This document shows positions 1 to 11,499 of a DNA stretch of 64,000 nt, piece by piece. Both the position numbers and the translations under genes were made by a program. Origin of the DNA: Sporobolomyces roseus (taxonomy: Eukaryota; Basidiomycota; Microbotryomycetes; Sporidiobolales; Sporidiobolaceae); NCBI GenBank assembly GCA_016617785.1, contig JADILM010000011.1, forward strand, positions 310,001 through 374,000, written 5' to 3'. Positions within the stretch are counted from its first letter, which is position 1. Each line of letters opens with the position of its first letter. A model generated the notes under the pieces. That model was not told where the DNA came from and made no database searches. It was given only the letters and a program-made list of their open reading frames with translations.

Positions 1-2
1 CC

Positions 3-824
3 TCCATAGAACGTCATCTGAGAGCTCGAGCTGACTTTGACCTCGACTGTAGAGCTACGGAATCCACTTTCAGATCCCTCAACAACCTCCTCGAACGATT
101 CCATCAATCCTTCTTCCTCTACATCATGACCTCGATCGATTCATTCATCGCCGTCGGGAATTACTTGGCCGCACCGATCCTCATAGGAGCAGGCCTCACG
201 ATCTCAGGGTTGATGACTTGGTCGGAAGCTGGCAAAAAGACGAAACGAGATCGACCTATTCTCAAACTTCTCACTGTTCTAGGATTCTCAATCCTCGCTG
301 GAGCATCCGAGCTGTATCTCATCCTCAGAATCGATCCTGTATTCGACTCGACAACTATTCAAAGTTGGCTCGAATTTTACCTCTCCTCCCTCATCCTCCT
401 TCTCCACCTCACCGTTCCCCTCGTCCTCTCAGCAATCCTTCCCGCTCGTAACGAATCCCTCCTCCTCTCTCAAACTCTCCAATCCTCCTACCTCCTGCTC
501 TCGGGTCTCCTGATCTCAATCACCGCAACTCTCAATTTCGGACTCTCAGTACTCCTCTCCCTCTCCCTCTCCTCTTCCCTCCTCTTCGCCACTCGCTACC
601 CACTGCGCTCAATCACACGTAGAAGATCTCAACAACTGTTGTTGGCTTGCTTCACGCCAGGAGGGATTTGGGGGTTGTGGAGAGTCGTAGCGAAGGATAA
701 GGCGGAGGCATGGTTGAGAGTTTTGATTGGGGATTGGAAAGTTGGTGGAGGATGGAGCTTGCCGATTGCGATGGTACTCGTCACGCCGTTGCAATTGCTG
801 CTTGCGACGAGTGTCGTGCTGTGA
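3..824 (+). CDS. GAA1: GPI transamidase subunit GAA1, C-terminal part (5' end outside window)
   Basis: The frame is open from the left edge, so the true start lies outside the window; the ATG at 126 is internal. Just before it the frame encodes SLNNLLERFHQSFFLYIM, matching the conserved NNLLERxHxSFFxY stretch of Gaa1-family proteins. Several hydrophobic segments follow, separated by short charged loops, as in the multi-span C-terminal half of Gaa1, and the protein ends right after a last hydrophobic helix. Gaa1 is an ER-membrane subunit of the GPI transamidase, which attaches preassembled GPI anchors to the C terminus of secretory proteins. No intron is seen in the visible part. The identity rests on the conserved block plus topology. 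About 273 residues are visible. Confidence 0.85.
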   Translation, partial: SIERHLRARADFDLDCRATESTFRSLNNLLERFHQSFFLYIMTSIDSFIAVGNYLAAPILIGAGLTISGLMTWSEAGKKTKRDRPILKLLTVLGFSILAGASELYLILRIDPVFDSTTIQSWLEFYLSSLILLLHLTVPLVLSAILPARNESLLLSQTLQSSYLLLSGLLISITATLNFGLSVLLSLSLSSSLLFATRYPLRSITRRRSQQLLLACFTPGGIWGLWRVVAKDKAEAWLRVLIGDWKVGGGWSLPIAMVLVTPLQLLLATSVVL

Positions 825-1192
825 TTCGAGGGAGAGGGGAGGGCATCAGAAAAGGCTTGAATTGCTTGTTGTATCATATTGCAAGCCTCTTCATTCTCGT
901 CAATAGATCACTGTGAGCTGATCATACTCTTCGTTCGCAGATAGATCGCTCTCTGCAACGAAACTCGATTCAGATTTCGAACCCACTCTTACCGTTCCGA
1001 TTCCTGCGGGATTGCACTGATCGCACAAAGGGACCGCTACGTCATCCTGTCGCAACTCCGGACGGTCACGGGAATAGAAATTCCGATTTCCGGGTCTCAG
1101 CGATTTCGGGTTTAGACAAACGAGGAAAACTTCACTCCTGTGGCTCGTCTCCTCTTCTTCCCTCTCTATTCGACATCAGATCGCACACGATC

Positions 1193-2412
1193 ATGTCTTC
1201 CACTCAAGTAGTCAGCTACTACCCAACTGTACAAGAGGTCGCAGAGAAACTTCCCCTCGTCCAGACTCGTCTCGAGAAAATCGGTCTCCCTTTGTTGTCA
1301 TTGACTGGACAACTCGCTGTATACCTACATGCTTTCTCTGGCATTGACCAGCCACCTGTTGAGGTCGAAGATATCCTCTGCGAAGTTTCGTTAACTAGGA
1401 GGGTTTTCGTGAGTGCTGATCTTCACAATTCTCACTTGCGAATCTTTCACTCATGCTTCTGCTTGCTCAGGCAATCTTATACTCAGGGGACGAGGCGCTC
1501 CTCCATCGGAAAGATGCTGACATCAGGAAGCTCGAAAAGGAACTACTCGAGTACGTCCTCCCTCGCTGTTCCCTTTCCTCCCCTGCGATTCTCAGCGAGC
1601 GGTGTTGACCTATCTAGTTCGCTATATTCAGCAAGTATAAAGTGGTACTTCACGTAGCGCAAGACCAGACACCTCTCGGGACCTGCACGCTATATCGCGA
1701 TTCGAAGCGATACCAGGTTGTGGAAGGAATTCACCTCCTCGTGGACCTGATTAGAACCTACCACATCTCCCTCACTGGTTGGAATGACAGCACCGCGAAG
1801 CCTGTCCGACAAAGAACATCGATCGTCTTCATCCTCATGCTCTACTGCACTCACGAGCTCATTCTGTTCGGCCGTCGTTCGCTTCAACACGGGTTCACAA
1901 CGGGCGAGCCCTTCGACAACCCTCGACACGTATCGCTCGACCACGATTTACAGCTTCACCTCGACGCCAGGGTTCAATCAGCTGAAAGAGCTCTCCACTG
2001 GTTCGCGACTACGGATCTCTTTGATCAAGGGCAGGAATGCTCGATAGGAGATGTCGTCGAGTCCGTTTACCAAACTACGCATGAACGTGATCAGAATGAT
2101 GGTCGCACATCGACGGTTCATGAGAAAGCTGAAAACTTCGAAATTAGTTTACACGCTTCGTTGATGGACTTCCGAGTGATCATCAAGGTCAGTTCAGACT
2201 CCTCCTGTATCTCATTCAGCCCTCTCTGATCGTGTCTCGCTCTGTGTAGGAACTCGTGTCTTCGCTTCAAAGGGTAACTACAATCTCATTCATCGTTTCC
2301 GCTCTGCGAAGTTGTTGCTGACCGTGTACCATTCATGTAGCTCGAAAGTCACGGTTCCAATCAGAGCCCAGCTAGCTCTCCGTTCACTCCCAGGAGGAGA
2401 GATCAAACCTGA
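1193..2412 (+). CDS. Hypothetical protein, five exons
   Basis: Not recognised. Proposed exons are 1193-1408, 1471-1550, 1632-2187, 2250-2273 and 2341-2412. Each intron has a GT donor and YAG acceptor, and the phases close exactly to 315 codons plus stop. The N terminus (YYPTVQEVAEKLPLVQTRLE, then LPLLSLTGQLAVYLHAF) and the end of exon 2 (IRKLEKELLE) look helical; the C terminus (IIKELVSSLQRLE, then a Ser/Pro/Arg tail) looks like a helix followed by disorder. Residues around 145-190 contain a hydrophobic stretch (RTSIVFILMLY) that may be buried or membrane-associated. The large third exon has a second open frame, so its reading frame is less certain than the flanking exons. No function is proposed. 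Confidence 0.5.
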
Positions 2413-2796
2413 TGAGTCCAAGATGACGGAAAGCGGGCTGTTGGATAAAAAATCTGCAATTCTTTGTTGGCTCGATTTACTTTCATCTTATCTCCGCTAT
2501 TCGTGTATCGCAATGCGTATCCTCACTATATCGCAAGAAAAGAAGACAGACTGCGCGAGAGAGGAGGAAGACTTCGAGACTACTACTTTGATTTCCAGGA
2601 TCGTGTACTTCTTTCGAACTAAAGTTGGGTAACGGAGAAGACTAGACACATTATAGAAGAGAGAGACAGAGTGAGATACGAGAGAGGGGGAGTTTGGTTA
2701 AAGGGGGAGAGGAGAGTCATACACAGGAACGAGAGAAGGTGCAACAAAAGTAATTTTTGGGGGATATAGACCGATTGAGAAAGGTGATCGAGTTCC

Positions 2797-5700
2797 TTAC
2801 AACTCGTTGTGGAGGAGAGATGAAGCAGATTTGCTAGCTTGAGAGAGGGCTGAGGATCCGGATTTACTGATGGAGCTGGCGGCGGATTGAGCAGACTTGG
2901 AGATCGACGAGGCAGTAGCACTCGCGTGTTTTGAGTCATATCCGGCACTGCTAGCACTCTTGTAGGCGGATTTACTGGCTTGGGACGCGGATTGCTTCGC
3001 GTGAGCTGAAACACTCGAGAGAGATTTGCTGAGGGATGACGAGTAGGAAGAAGCGGAGGAGGCGGCGCTTGTGATGTAGGATCCATAGGCCGAGGAAGCG
3101 GAAGAAGAGAGCGATGAAGCTATGAACCCGAGTCAGATTAGCATTCGGAAACTCGGAGGAGGAAATCGGAAGGAATTCGAAAGGAAAAGCTTACCACTCT
3201 TCGACGCTACACTTCCCGCTGACGAGGCCGACTTGGAGATGACACTCGGGTCGTATCCGGCACGCTTCATCTCGGAGGAGACAGACTTGGAAGCGATTGA
3301 GGAAGCTAGAGGAAAAAAGGGGGTCAATTCGTTGTCGAAGAGTGTGAAGGACAGTGAAGACATACCAGATGCGGCACTCTTCGAGAGTTCACTCATAGTG
3401 GAGGAGAGCGACTTGGAGAGAACAGATCCAGCTGAGCTAGCTGACTTGGACTGTTTCGAAAGAGAACAATGGTAAGTCCACGAAAAACTCGGAAAGAAGT
3501 CAAGGCAAAACGTACAGCCGAGTCGGTGTAGGAAGTAAGCTGAGCTCCGGCAGCACTGTAAATGCTTGAAGCTGAGGATTGAGCTGCATCTCCTGCGCTC
3601 GATGCAGAACGAGAGATTTGCGAGCTGTTTTGTTCAAGAACACTCGTCAGTCTTCATCATTTCGAAAAGACGAGTCAGGATTGTACTCACGGAGCGACTC
3701 CTTGTTGACTGAGCTCAGATGCGACGGCAGCAGATGCGTAGGCGGAGGCGACAGCAATCGACTTCGAGGCTTGGAGGTACTGAGAGTAGAGGGAAGCAGA
3801 GGCGACCGATTGAAGGGACGACGCCGACTTGCTCGCGGCAACACTCGCAGATGAGGCGCTGTAGGAGAGAAGAAGCGGAAAGGGGAGGAGAACGAGAGAG
3901 CAAGGGAAGATTTTGATGTCAGCAACTTTCGTGTAAGAATCGGAGAAAAGATTGGGGAACTTACGATGATTGAGCGCGAGCAGCTGCAGAAGATGCCGAG
4001 GATTGAGCTCGTTGACCAGCGGAAGTTGCGGAAGCCTGAAAAGAGTGCGGGAGGGAGAGAGTCAGAATCAATCGAAAACACCTCTTTTGAGCCGAGGAGG
4101 GGGAAAACTCACGTAAATCGCAGTAGGAGCAGCCTTGACGCTCGCAGCAGCTTGAGATGCCTCCTTACTCGCGAGATGACTGGCCGAGGATGCTGAAGAT
4201 AGAGCGAGAGAGTAAACCGAGTTTGCTGATGCGATTCCTGCCTCCCAAACACTTGCAGCAGATCGACTGGCGTCTACTGCGTTCGAGCTGATCGTCTTGG
4301 AAGCTTCGTTGTAGACCGAGGAGCCAGACTTTGAGGCGACCGAACCAAGGGAAGAGAGGGAAGAAGCGGCACCTCCGACAATCGAGCTACCGGAGTTTGA
4401 GATTGAGGATCCCGATTTCGAAGCTTGGTTGTAAGCGCTAGCGGCAGACTTGTGTCCTCGTCCGTAAGCAGAGTTGACCGATGCTGAGGCTTCTGCGTAA
4501 GCTGACGAGCCAGAGTTTGAGGCTTGAGATGCGCCAGATCGAAGAGAGGAGGAAGCAGCTCCGGATGCTGAGGATCCAGATCGAGAAGCGTCACCGTAGA
4601 GAGCTGAAGCTTGTTGTTCACCGTACTTGGACTTGAGACGAGCTTCTTCAGCGATTCCTCCGACTGATCCGACACCCATGACACCCTTGAGGAGATCAGC
4701 AGCAGTGTTGAAAGATCCCTTGAGTTGTTCGACGAGACCGTGACCGAAGGATTGGGTAGAGACGTCTGTTATCAGCGAGTTATCGTGTGAGTTCTGGATC
4801 GACGGAGAAGTCGGAAAGAGTGTCGAAACTTACAGTTCTCGTGCATCGAACGAACGAGTTCATCTCGGTTGGCGGAACGAGGTACGTCGATGTTGTTCTG
4901 ACGAAGCCATCCCTTGATTCGAGCATCACTCCACGAGAGGTAGTCGTTCGATTTTCCAGCGACCTTGGTGTAGTGCTTGTTGAACTCACTCATGACCTGT
5001 CAACCGATCAACCGATCAACTTAAACTCACGTTGTGTAATAAGGAGGAAAGAGTGAACTCACTTGATCCTTGGTAGCTTCAGCATCGGATTTGATGATTC
5101 CGTTCTTGATCAACCAACCCTTCATACTGTTCTCATTCCAAGCCGAAGAGATTGTGTCCGAAGCCTTGTTGTAGTTGGCAGCGACGAGGTTTTCGAGTTC
5201 GTGTCGCTTCATTTCGGCAGCTTTTGCGTTGTCGGCAGCCTTTTCCTTGACGACCCAAGCTCGAAGTTCCGAATCCGACCACGTGTTCCAGAGGTAAGAA
5301 GAAGCGTCGTAGTCTGAAGCGATTATAGTCAGCAATGAAATCAAGAAGTAAGAAAGGAGATTCTCGGAACTTACAAGAATCCTTGACGAGATCGATCAAA
5401 TCGCTCTTCTTAGCGTCCTTCGCGTACTGAATCTTGTTCTTGTTCAAGTAGCTCTTCAACATGGATTCATCCCATGCCGAGTAACTGTTGTCGCGCATCT
5501 TGTAGTAGTTGTCTCCGATGAGATTCTTGAGTCTGCTTTCGACAAGGCAATACGAAACAAAAATCAGTCTCTTTCGAAGGAGATCGAGGTGAGAGAAGTT
5601 TCGACGAACTCGGCGCTGGTTTTGGTGTCGTGAGGCTTGACGAGTCCTCGAGATTCGAGCCATCGACGGATTCCGTTGTCGCTCCAGAGGTTGTAAGCTG

Positions 5701-6761
5701 TGTGAGCGAGAGAACACGATTAGTTACGATCTTGGTCAGAAGGAACAAGTAAAGCTTACTAGTATCACGAGCTCCATAGTAGTTCTTTGACATCAAGTCG
5801 AGGAGTTCATCTCGGTTCGAAGCAGTTTTGGACTTGACTACACCGTGCTTGGTGAGCCAGTTTCGCTGAGGGATTCAATGAAGACGTTAGGAATACAATC
5901 CGAAGGAGACGAGAAAGAGAAATGGTGAGCTCACGAGGTAAGAATCGGACCAAGTGTCGTAGATGTGTTCGGAAGCATCGTTGTAAGGAGTCTTGATCGC
6001 ATCGAGGAGTTGATCACGAGTAGTTTGAGCGTCAGATTTGACGAGACCTTGTTTGACAGCCCATGCCTTTAGGTCTGAGTCAGACCACGAAGAGTAAACG
6101 TAATCACGTCCACCTGTTTGCGAAAAGAAGACGAGGTCAGTATCGTTCCTTTCTCGACTCACCGAAAGAAAGCCAAAGTTCAGACTCACCTTGAAGAGTA
6201 TCTGCTACGTAATCGTAGGTGTTTGAGGGAGCATCGGCGACGGCGTAGAAAGCCGAGGAAGCGTTGTCGACGATCGCATCTCCAACGTTACTCGCAGCAT
6301 CGGTCGAGGCGGCCCAGGCAGATGAGACCGACTTGGTAGCGTCGATACCGTATTCCCTAGCGAGGAGGAGTAATTCCTCCCTCTTCGTCGAGGGAGAAAT
6401 CACACCCTTCTCCAACAAGAATTGCCTCAAATCTGAATCTGACCATTGTGAAGCTGCCGAGTCGAAATAGTACTGTCCTCCCGCTGCGGCGTTGTCGTAG
6501 TGACGTTTGACGAGTTCCCTCGTTTGATCGAGGTTGAGATTTTCAGGATTGGGAACGTTGTGATCTTGAAGGTATCGTTTAAGATCTGACTGTCCCCAAT
6601 TGGCGTAAGGAGGAGGGGAGTTGGCGAGGACTAGGATTGTAGACGTGTCAATAAAAGAAAGTTGATGGAAAAATGTTCGATGATGACAGAGGAGAGGAAA
6701 ACTCACCTTGAAGGTAACCGCTCGCTGAAAGGAGGGCGATGAAGGAAGCAGAGAATTTCAT
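2797..6761 (-). CDS. Secretory Ish1/Msc1-repeat stress protein with long Ser/Ala-rich tail
   Basis: Multi-exon minus-strand gene. The first exon (6761-6707) encodes MKFSASFIALLSASGYLQ, a typical signal peptide. It is followed by about nine Ish1-type motifs of the form W-S-D-S-x-L-x-x-W-L, each with a following helix (for example YSSWSDSDLKAWAVKQGLV and LSWSDARIKGWLRQNNI). From about 4680 downward the protein turns into several hundred residues rich in Ser, Ala, Gly and Lys with a recurring ASKSGSS/ASKSASS unit, ending SKSASSLLHNEL-stop at 2797. Ish1 of fission yeast is a stress-induced nuclear-envelope protein and Msc1 of budding yeast is ER-associated; both carry this motif. Splice sites are mostly good (actcac on the plus strand marks many donors), but I did not close every exon phase. 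Estimated length is about 1,000 residues. Confidence 0.8.
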
Positions 6762-6975
6762 GTTGTGTTTTGATGTCCGTCTGTATTTACAATTTGATCG
6801 ATAGGGTGGAAAAGATGAAGGTGAAAAGGCGAAAAGCGAGAGAAGGCGAAAATAAGAGAGAGAGAAAGTGGGGAGAGTGAGGAGGATGGAGGGAACAGAA
6901 AGAGAGAGGTCAGTCAGGTGGTCTATACCTGTGTCGAATTAGAGTTACTCACGCTCGTGGCAGATGGACTTGTGG

Positions 6976-7012
<37 letters not shown>

Positions 7013-7157
7013 AAGTCGTCAGATTTGACGTAGGTCGATCTTTCTGATTGTTCTCTAAGTCTAAATTCAATACATTTGCTAATATCTAATGAACCGGCTG
7101 CGAGTCTGTTTCTTCTCAACTTCTTCTCACACTTTTGCTCAGAAACGCTTAAGAACG
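6762..7157. promoter_or_regulatory. Shared divergent promoter region, Ish1-repeat gene / LIM gene
   Basis: These 396 bp separate two start codons on opposite strands, so they should hold both promoters and 5' leaders. The region is purine-rich near the minus-strand gene and contains the AG dinucleotide run listed separately. No specific factor-binding site could be assigned by eye. Confidence 0.5.
6981..7007. repeat. (AG)n dinucleotide microsatellite
   Basis: About 13 uninterrupted AG units lie between the divergent Ish1-repeat and LIM genes. Similar TC/AG runs occur near 20255 (just before the USP-like start codon) and 21600 (inside an intron of that gene). Confidence 0.9.
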
Positions 7158-8645
7158 ATGCCGCCAGTCTTCGGAGGTGCACCTACGTGAGTCGCTCTTC
7201 GATTCACGCTCTCCTACAAAGCAGAATTCGCTAAATTGTTAGAAAATTGTTGATTCAAGATGCCCAACTTGCGACAAGAAAGTCTACGCTGCAGAACAGA
7301 CGCTAGGACCAGGAGGTAGAGTGAGTTATACTTCTCGGTGATGGATCATCAGGATCTAGGAGGAGAAGGGAGAGGGAAAGGGGAATGTTTGTCAAAGGAC
7401 AGGAGGAATGATCGATACAACACAAGAGAGACGTGAGCGAACAGAGACTGATTTCGACCTCTTCGTATAGGCCTTTCACAAACTATGCTTGAAATGTGCG
7501 GCTTGCGGAAAGCTGTTGGAACCGAGATTGTTAGTTGATCATGATGGAGAGGTGAGTTTCTCTCTTCTATGATCCCGCCCGACTCTCAGGCTCACAAGAG
7601 CTGGATGTAGGCCTACTGTAAGGCGTGCCACTCGAAGGAATGGGGTACGAAAGGTTACGGAGCAGGTATGTCGATCTTCTGTTCCTTCAACCTCCAGGAA
7701 ACCCCTCCATTCCGCTTAGTTATAACCCGCTGATACTAACAGCTCGCTCACTAAATGTAGGTGGAGCTCTTGTAGGAGAATATCAACCTCGTTTCTCGCC
7801 GAGTCGACCTACCTCAACTTCGAATTCTCCCGCTGTTTCTCCCACAAGACCTACCGTTCCTTCCTCTCCCGCACCGACATCGTCTCGTCCACCACTGCCG
7901 CCGAAGCCGATCTTCGGCGCATCCGCATCCTCGATTCCTCCAGCAGCTCCTCCTCGCCCACAATCATTCTCGAATTCGCCAGCTCGAGAGAACCCTCCAC
8001 CGCCTACTATCCCATCTCGACCGTCCTTCACTACCACTCGTCAGCCATCACCTCCGCCTCGACCCTCGTTCGAATCCGCTACGACTCCCGCACCACCAAT
8101 CCCCTCGACTATGTCTCATTCAACTCCATCTTTCTCTGATGACGAGGATGATCCGCCAACGAACGGGAGAAAGCCTCTACCTTTCGCTTCTTCGCAATTT
8201 GCGCCGAAGAGCTTGTCGAGCTCGGGAGATTTATGTAGAAGATGCGGGACTCAAGTGTATTTCGCAGAACAGATCATTGCGGTTGGGTCGAAATGGCACA
8301 AGTGAGTCTCTTTCTTGCTTATGTCTTCGACCATCGAACTGATCGAGTTTCAAGTAGACGATGTTTACGATGTGCGTCTTGCTCGACAACCCTCAATTCC
8401 CATCTTCTCGAAAAAGATCGTCAGTTCCGATTCTTCTTCTCCTCCTAGTCTGAATCCTGGTTACTCACCTACCTCATATGATTATAGGCGAACCATACTG
8501 CAAGAAGTGCTATCAGCAGAACTTTGGAACCGGAAGTTTAGGAATCACTTCGGTACGTTTGAGCTATCTTCCGATTCTTTTCGCGTTTATAGAAACGGCA
8601 TCGCTGATACTCTCGTCGAGCATTTAGAGACCCGGACTGTACTGA
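7158..8645 (+). CDS. LIM-domain protein with two LIM domains and a proline-rich linker
   Basis: Exons 7158-7186, 7260-7320, 7471-7551, 7611-7665, 7761-8301, 8358-8419 and 8488-8552 join in phase. The first four encode one LIM domain (CPTCDKKVYAAEQ ... FHKLCLKCAACGKLL ... YCKACH). Exon 5 encodes about 180 residues rich in Pro and Ser. A second LIM domain (CRRCGTQVYFAEQ ... WHKRCLRCASCSTTL ... YCKKCYQQNFG) closes the protein. LIM domains bind two zinc ions each and mediate protein contacts, often at actin structures; two LIMs resemble the CRP family, although the linker here is unusually long. The last codons are uncertain: a 75-nt intron gives a stop at 8643-8645, a 40-nt intron a stop at 8605, and read-through a stop at 8625. 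Length is about 303 residues. Confidence 0.85.
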
Positions 8646-11499
8646 ACCTGTCTATACTCGTACTCTCACACTGTGAAAATGGAAATCGTGTTGTACTGAT
8701 CGTCGGGATTTCGGATCTATGGACGGGAACTCGTAACCTCTGCGAACGAGATCTCTACGTTCTTCTCGATAGATGAAGGCGTACTTTCGGTTAGCCGGTA
8801 CAGAGCAATTTACGACGGGAAGGGAAGAACTGCGAGATGATTAATTTGCATGTGCAGGAAAGAGATCTTCACCACACGAGAATGAGCTTCTTACGTGTAC
8901 AGCGGTCGACGGAAGGACGGCTCGAAGCAGCCTATCTCCCTCCTCTTGCCTCTCCTCTTCTCAGCTTCCCTCCCAGGCCCCCTTGATCAGTAGCCTTCTC
9001 ATATGATTCGACTGGTGGAGACTGACAGCTCTCGACAGCTCTGGCTGGCTCTTCGGGACTTCGGAGAATATATGCTCGACAACGAAGCGAAGAGTGCCGC
9101 TCTTTCGGAACTTGTCGACTCTCTCTCTCTCACCGAGTTTCAACTTCCGCTGTTCCCCCTTGAGTCCCGCCTTCTAGCCTCGTTACTCTCTCCACCGACA
9201 CGCTGTCAACGTGTTTCCGTAGCTCCTCACTTCTCCGATGAGATCTCTACCCGCGGCAATCAATCTCGACCCAGATCTTCTTCGTCGTCAGCCCTCTCCC
9301 ACAAAGTTGGGGTTTTGCTCTGGGGCTTCAAACCTCAAGTACTTATAGACTGCCGCGGGTCGTCAACGTCGACCGAATACGAGTGAATGTCCGACGGTCT
9401 CCACTCTTTGGTCAAGACAAGCCGTTTGATGGTCTGCTTCGAGAGGCAAGTACTCGAAAGTCGGACTCGTTTGGAGACAAGGGGCAACAAAGAACGCTTC
9501 TTTCACAGATCGAGGTATCAGAGTGTACCCTGGATGCTACCTCCGATGAATCAGGATACCATAGGAAAGGACGGGGCGAAGCGAGAGTCGAAAGTAGCAT
9601 CGGATATAGAACTCTGTTCGCTTCGTCGGTGATCTCAACCTCGTATCTTTCGCTGTTCGTGCTCTCACTGAGTCTAGTCGAATATTGACCGATTCGCCGA
9701 GTAGAGAAAGAGTGCTTGTCGTCGATTTGTAACGAGCGAGAGCGAATTTGAAGGAATCAAGCTTTGTCGCTTAGTTGCGTCGAATAGCGAGCTACAGCGT
9801 CGTCAATGACAATAGCGAAATGGAAATCAGAAGAACGTTTGCTTAGGTAGAGAGCTCGGGACCCGAGTGACAAAGCGCTGCCTCCCGGTGATGAAGAGGC
9901 AAAAATACAATCGCGATCCGATCCAAGCAGTACAGCGAGCCGGCACAATGCGAAGCTATAGTTCACAACAACGCGAGTACGATCAAGCAATACATTTACA
10001 GGACAGAGCTAATCTCTTCGCCGGTCAAAACGAGAATCCTGCCTTTGAACGAGCTCGAAAGAACGAACTTTCCGTCGTTTCGAAAATATGACTCTGCTCG
10101 AGTAGCGAGCAATGCTATTCACTCCCCATCACACAGGGGATCTATTCACGATATACCCTTGTTTCTTCCTGATCACCCAACGGCCTACTCGAGATACGAG
10201 GTCTCTTCTGTAGAACGATGATTTCACTTGACCCAACTTGGAAAGAGCGGTCGAGGGACGGGACACTTCAGATGCAACGTGCCGGCCGTGATGGATTGTC
10301 ATGCATCATTCTACACTCGGACAGGAGCGTATGAGATCAACGGGATCTTCGTCGGCCATGCGTCAAAGAAGAGAGAGGAAAGAGCTCAACGTGCGGAGTT
10401 TCGCCCGACTCATTGTTCTCCATCCACGTCGATCTCACAGACGACGCTGCGAGGGAATCCTATACACTCGTCGAGTCGAACAAGATTGACGAAAGGGAGA
10501 CAAAGTCCAAGGAGAATGAATCCCTTAAGCTCAAGCTCAGGCTCACTCACTAGGTTGTCTTGCGGGTTTCCAATACTCAGACTCAAGGGTGATTTGCAAT
10601 GAATGAGAGTGTGTGTCGTGCCGCGAGGTGACGGGCGGTTACGAAGAATTGCGAAGGTATCAAAGGGCTTTTCCTTTCGCCGGATGTAGAAAGTCTTCGA
10701 AAGTTCGGATTTTTTTTTTCAACTTTACGAGATCCTCGTTTACCCCGGACCCTTCAATGACCTTTCAATTCGTCAAGGAACGAGATGAACGAGAGATGAA
10801 GGTTTTCTAGTTACCCGACTTGTTTCCCGACAGACGTCGAGTGTATACTCCTCTCACCCTCTCTCTCTTTCCCCTCTCACATCCTCCCCAAACGACGCAA
10901 ACGAGTTCGCTCCCTCCGACCGAAAGGAATTTACGCTCTTGTCGCACCCTGGCAGTTGAGACGTACCGGACTCGTCGATCAAAGCTGTTCAAAAGCCTCT
11001 AGAAACAAGCTCTCGAGGCAGGTCTCTCGGTTACCGACAGCCAGCCAGCCAGAGACTCTCTCTTTTGTCGATCACTTCTCGGCCCAAGAAGATCAAACTT
11101 CGGCAGCCGTCGATACGAAACCTTTTCGCTTCCATCGTCAAAATATATTCCAGTCGAGAACTCGAATTATCTCCTCAACCAGCAGTCACTCTTCTCTCAT
11201 TCTTCCTTTCCTTCCTTCCACCCCCTCCTTCCTTCTGTCACTCTTCATCACAAAGTAGCGAAAAAAGAATAAGCAATAGGTGAGCATTCCTTCTCTGCGA
11301 ACGAACGAATTGAAGTTTTCCTGCACATGTCGAAGTTTCATGGATTTCGACCGGGAGCATTGCTGACATTCTCTCGTGTGCAATATGTGCGCAGGATTGT
11401 CGGATCTACAACAAGGTCAATCCATTTCAGTCGCTTGAGCAAGTTCAAAGTATAAGCTTATCAAGCGCATTCAAGACTCGAAATCGCGAAGAGCGCGAA
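8646..11499. other. 2.9-kb stretch without a supportable gene; probably long upstream region and leader of the C2H2 gene
   Basis: Only short open frames with no recognisable motif, no consistent splice structure and no homologous-looking blocks are present on either strand (the longest plus-strand ones are at 9003-9386 and 10228-10602). The last few hundred bases look like a transcription-start and 5' leader region: pyrimidine-rich tracts (10850-10900, 11190-11235) and a good candidate leader intron, 11280-11394 (GTGAGC ... GCGCAG). No tRNA or repeat element was seen. A non-coding RNA here cannot be excluded. Confidence 0.5.

Noticed and set aside
4274..4684. Second minus-strand frame overlapping the Ish1-repeat gene
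   Set aside because: Frame shadow of the repetitive Ser/Ala-rich exon; the other frame continues the repeat pattern into neighbouring exons.
9003..9386. 127-residue plus-strand frame in the long gap
   Set aside because: No domain, no splice partners and unremarkable composition; length is within chance for an open frame here.
10228..10602. 124-residue plus-strand frame upstream of the C2H2 gene
   Set aside because: No homologous-looking block, and it lies in the probable promoter region.
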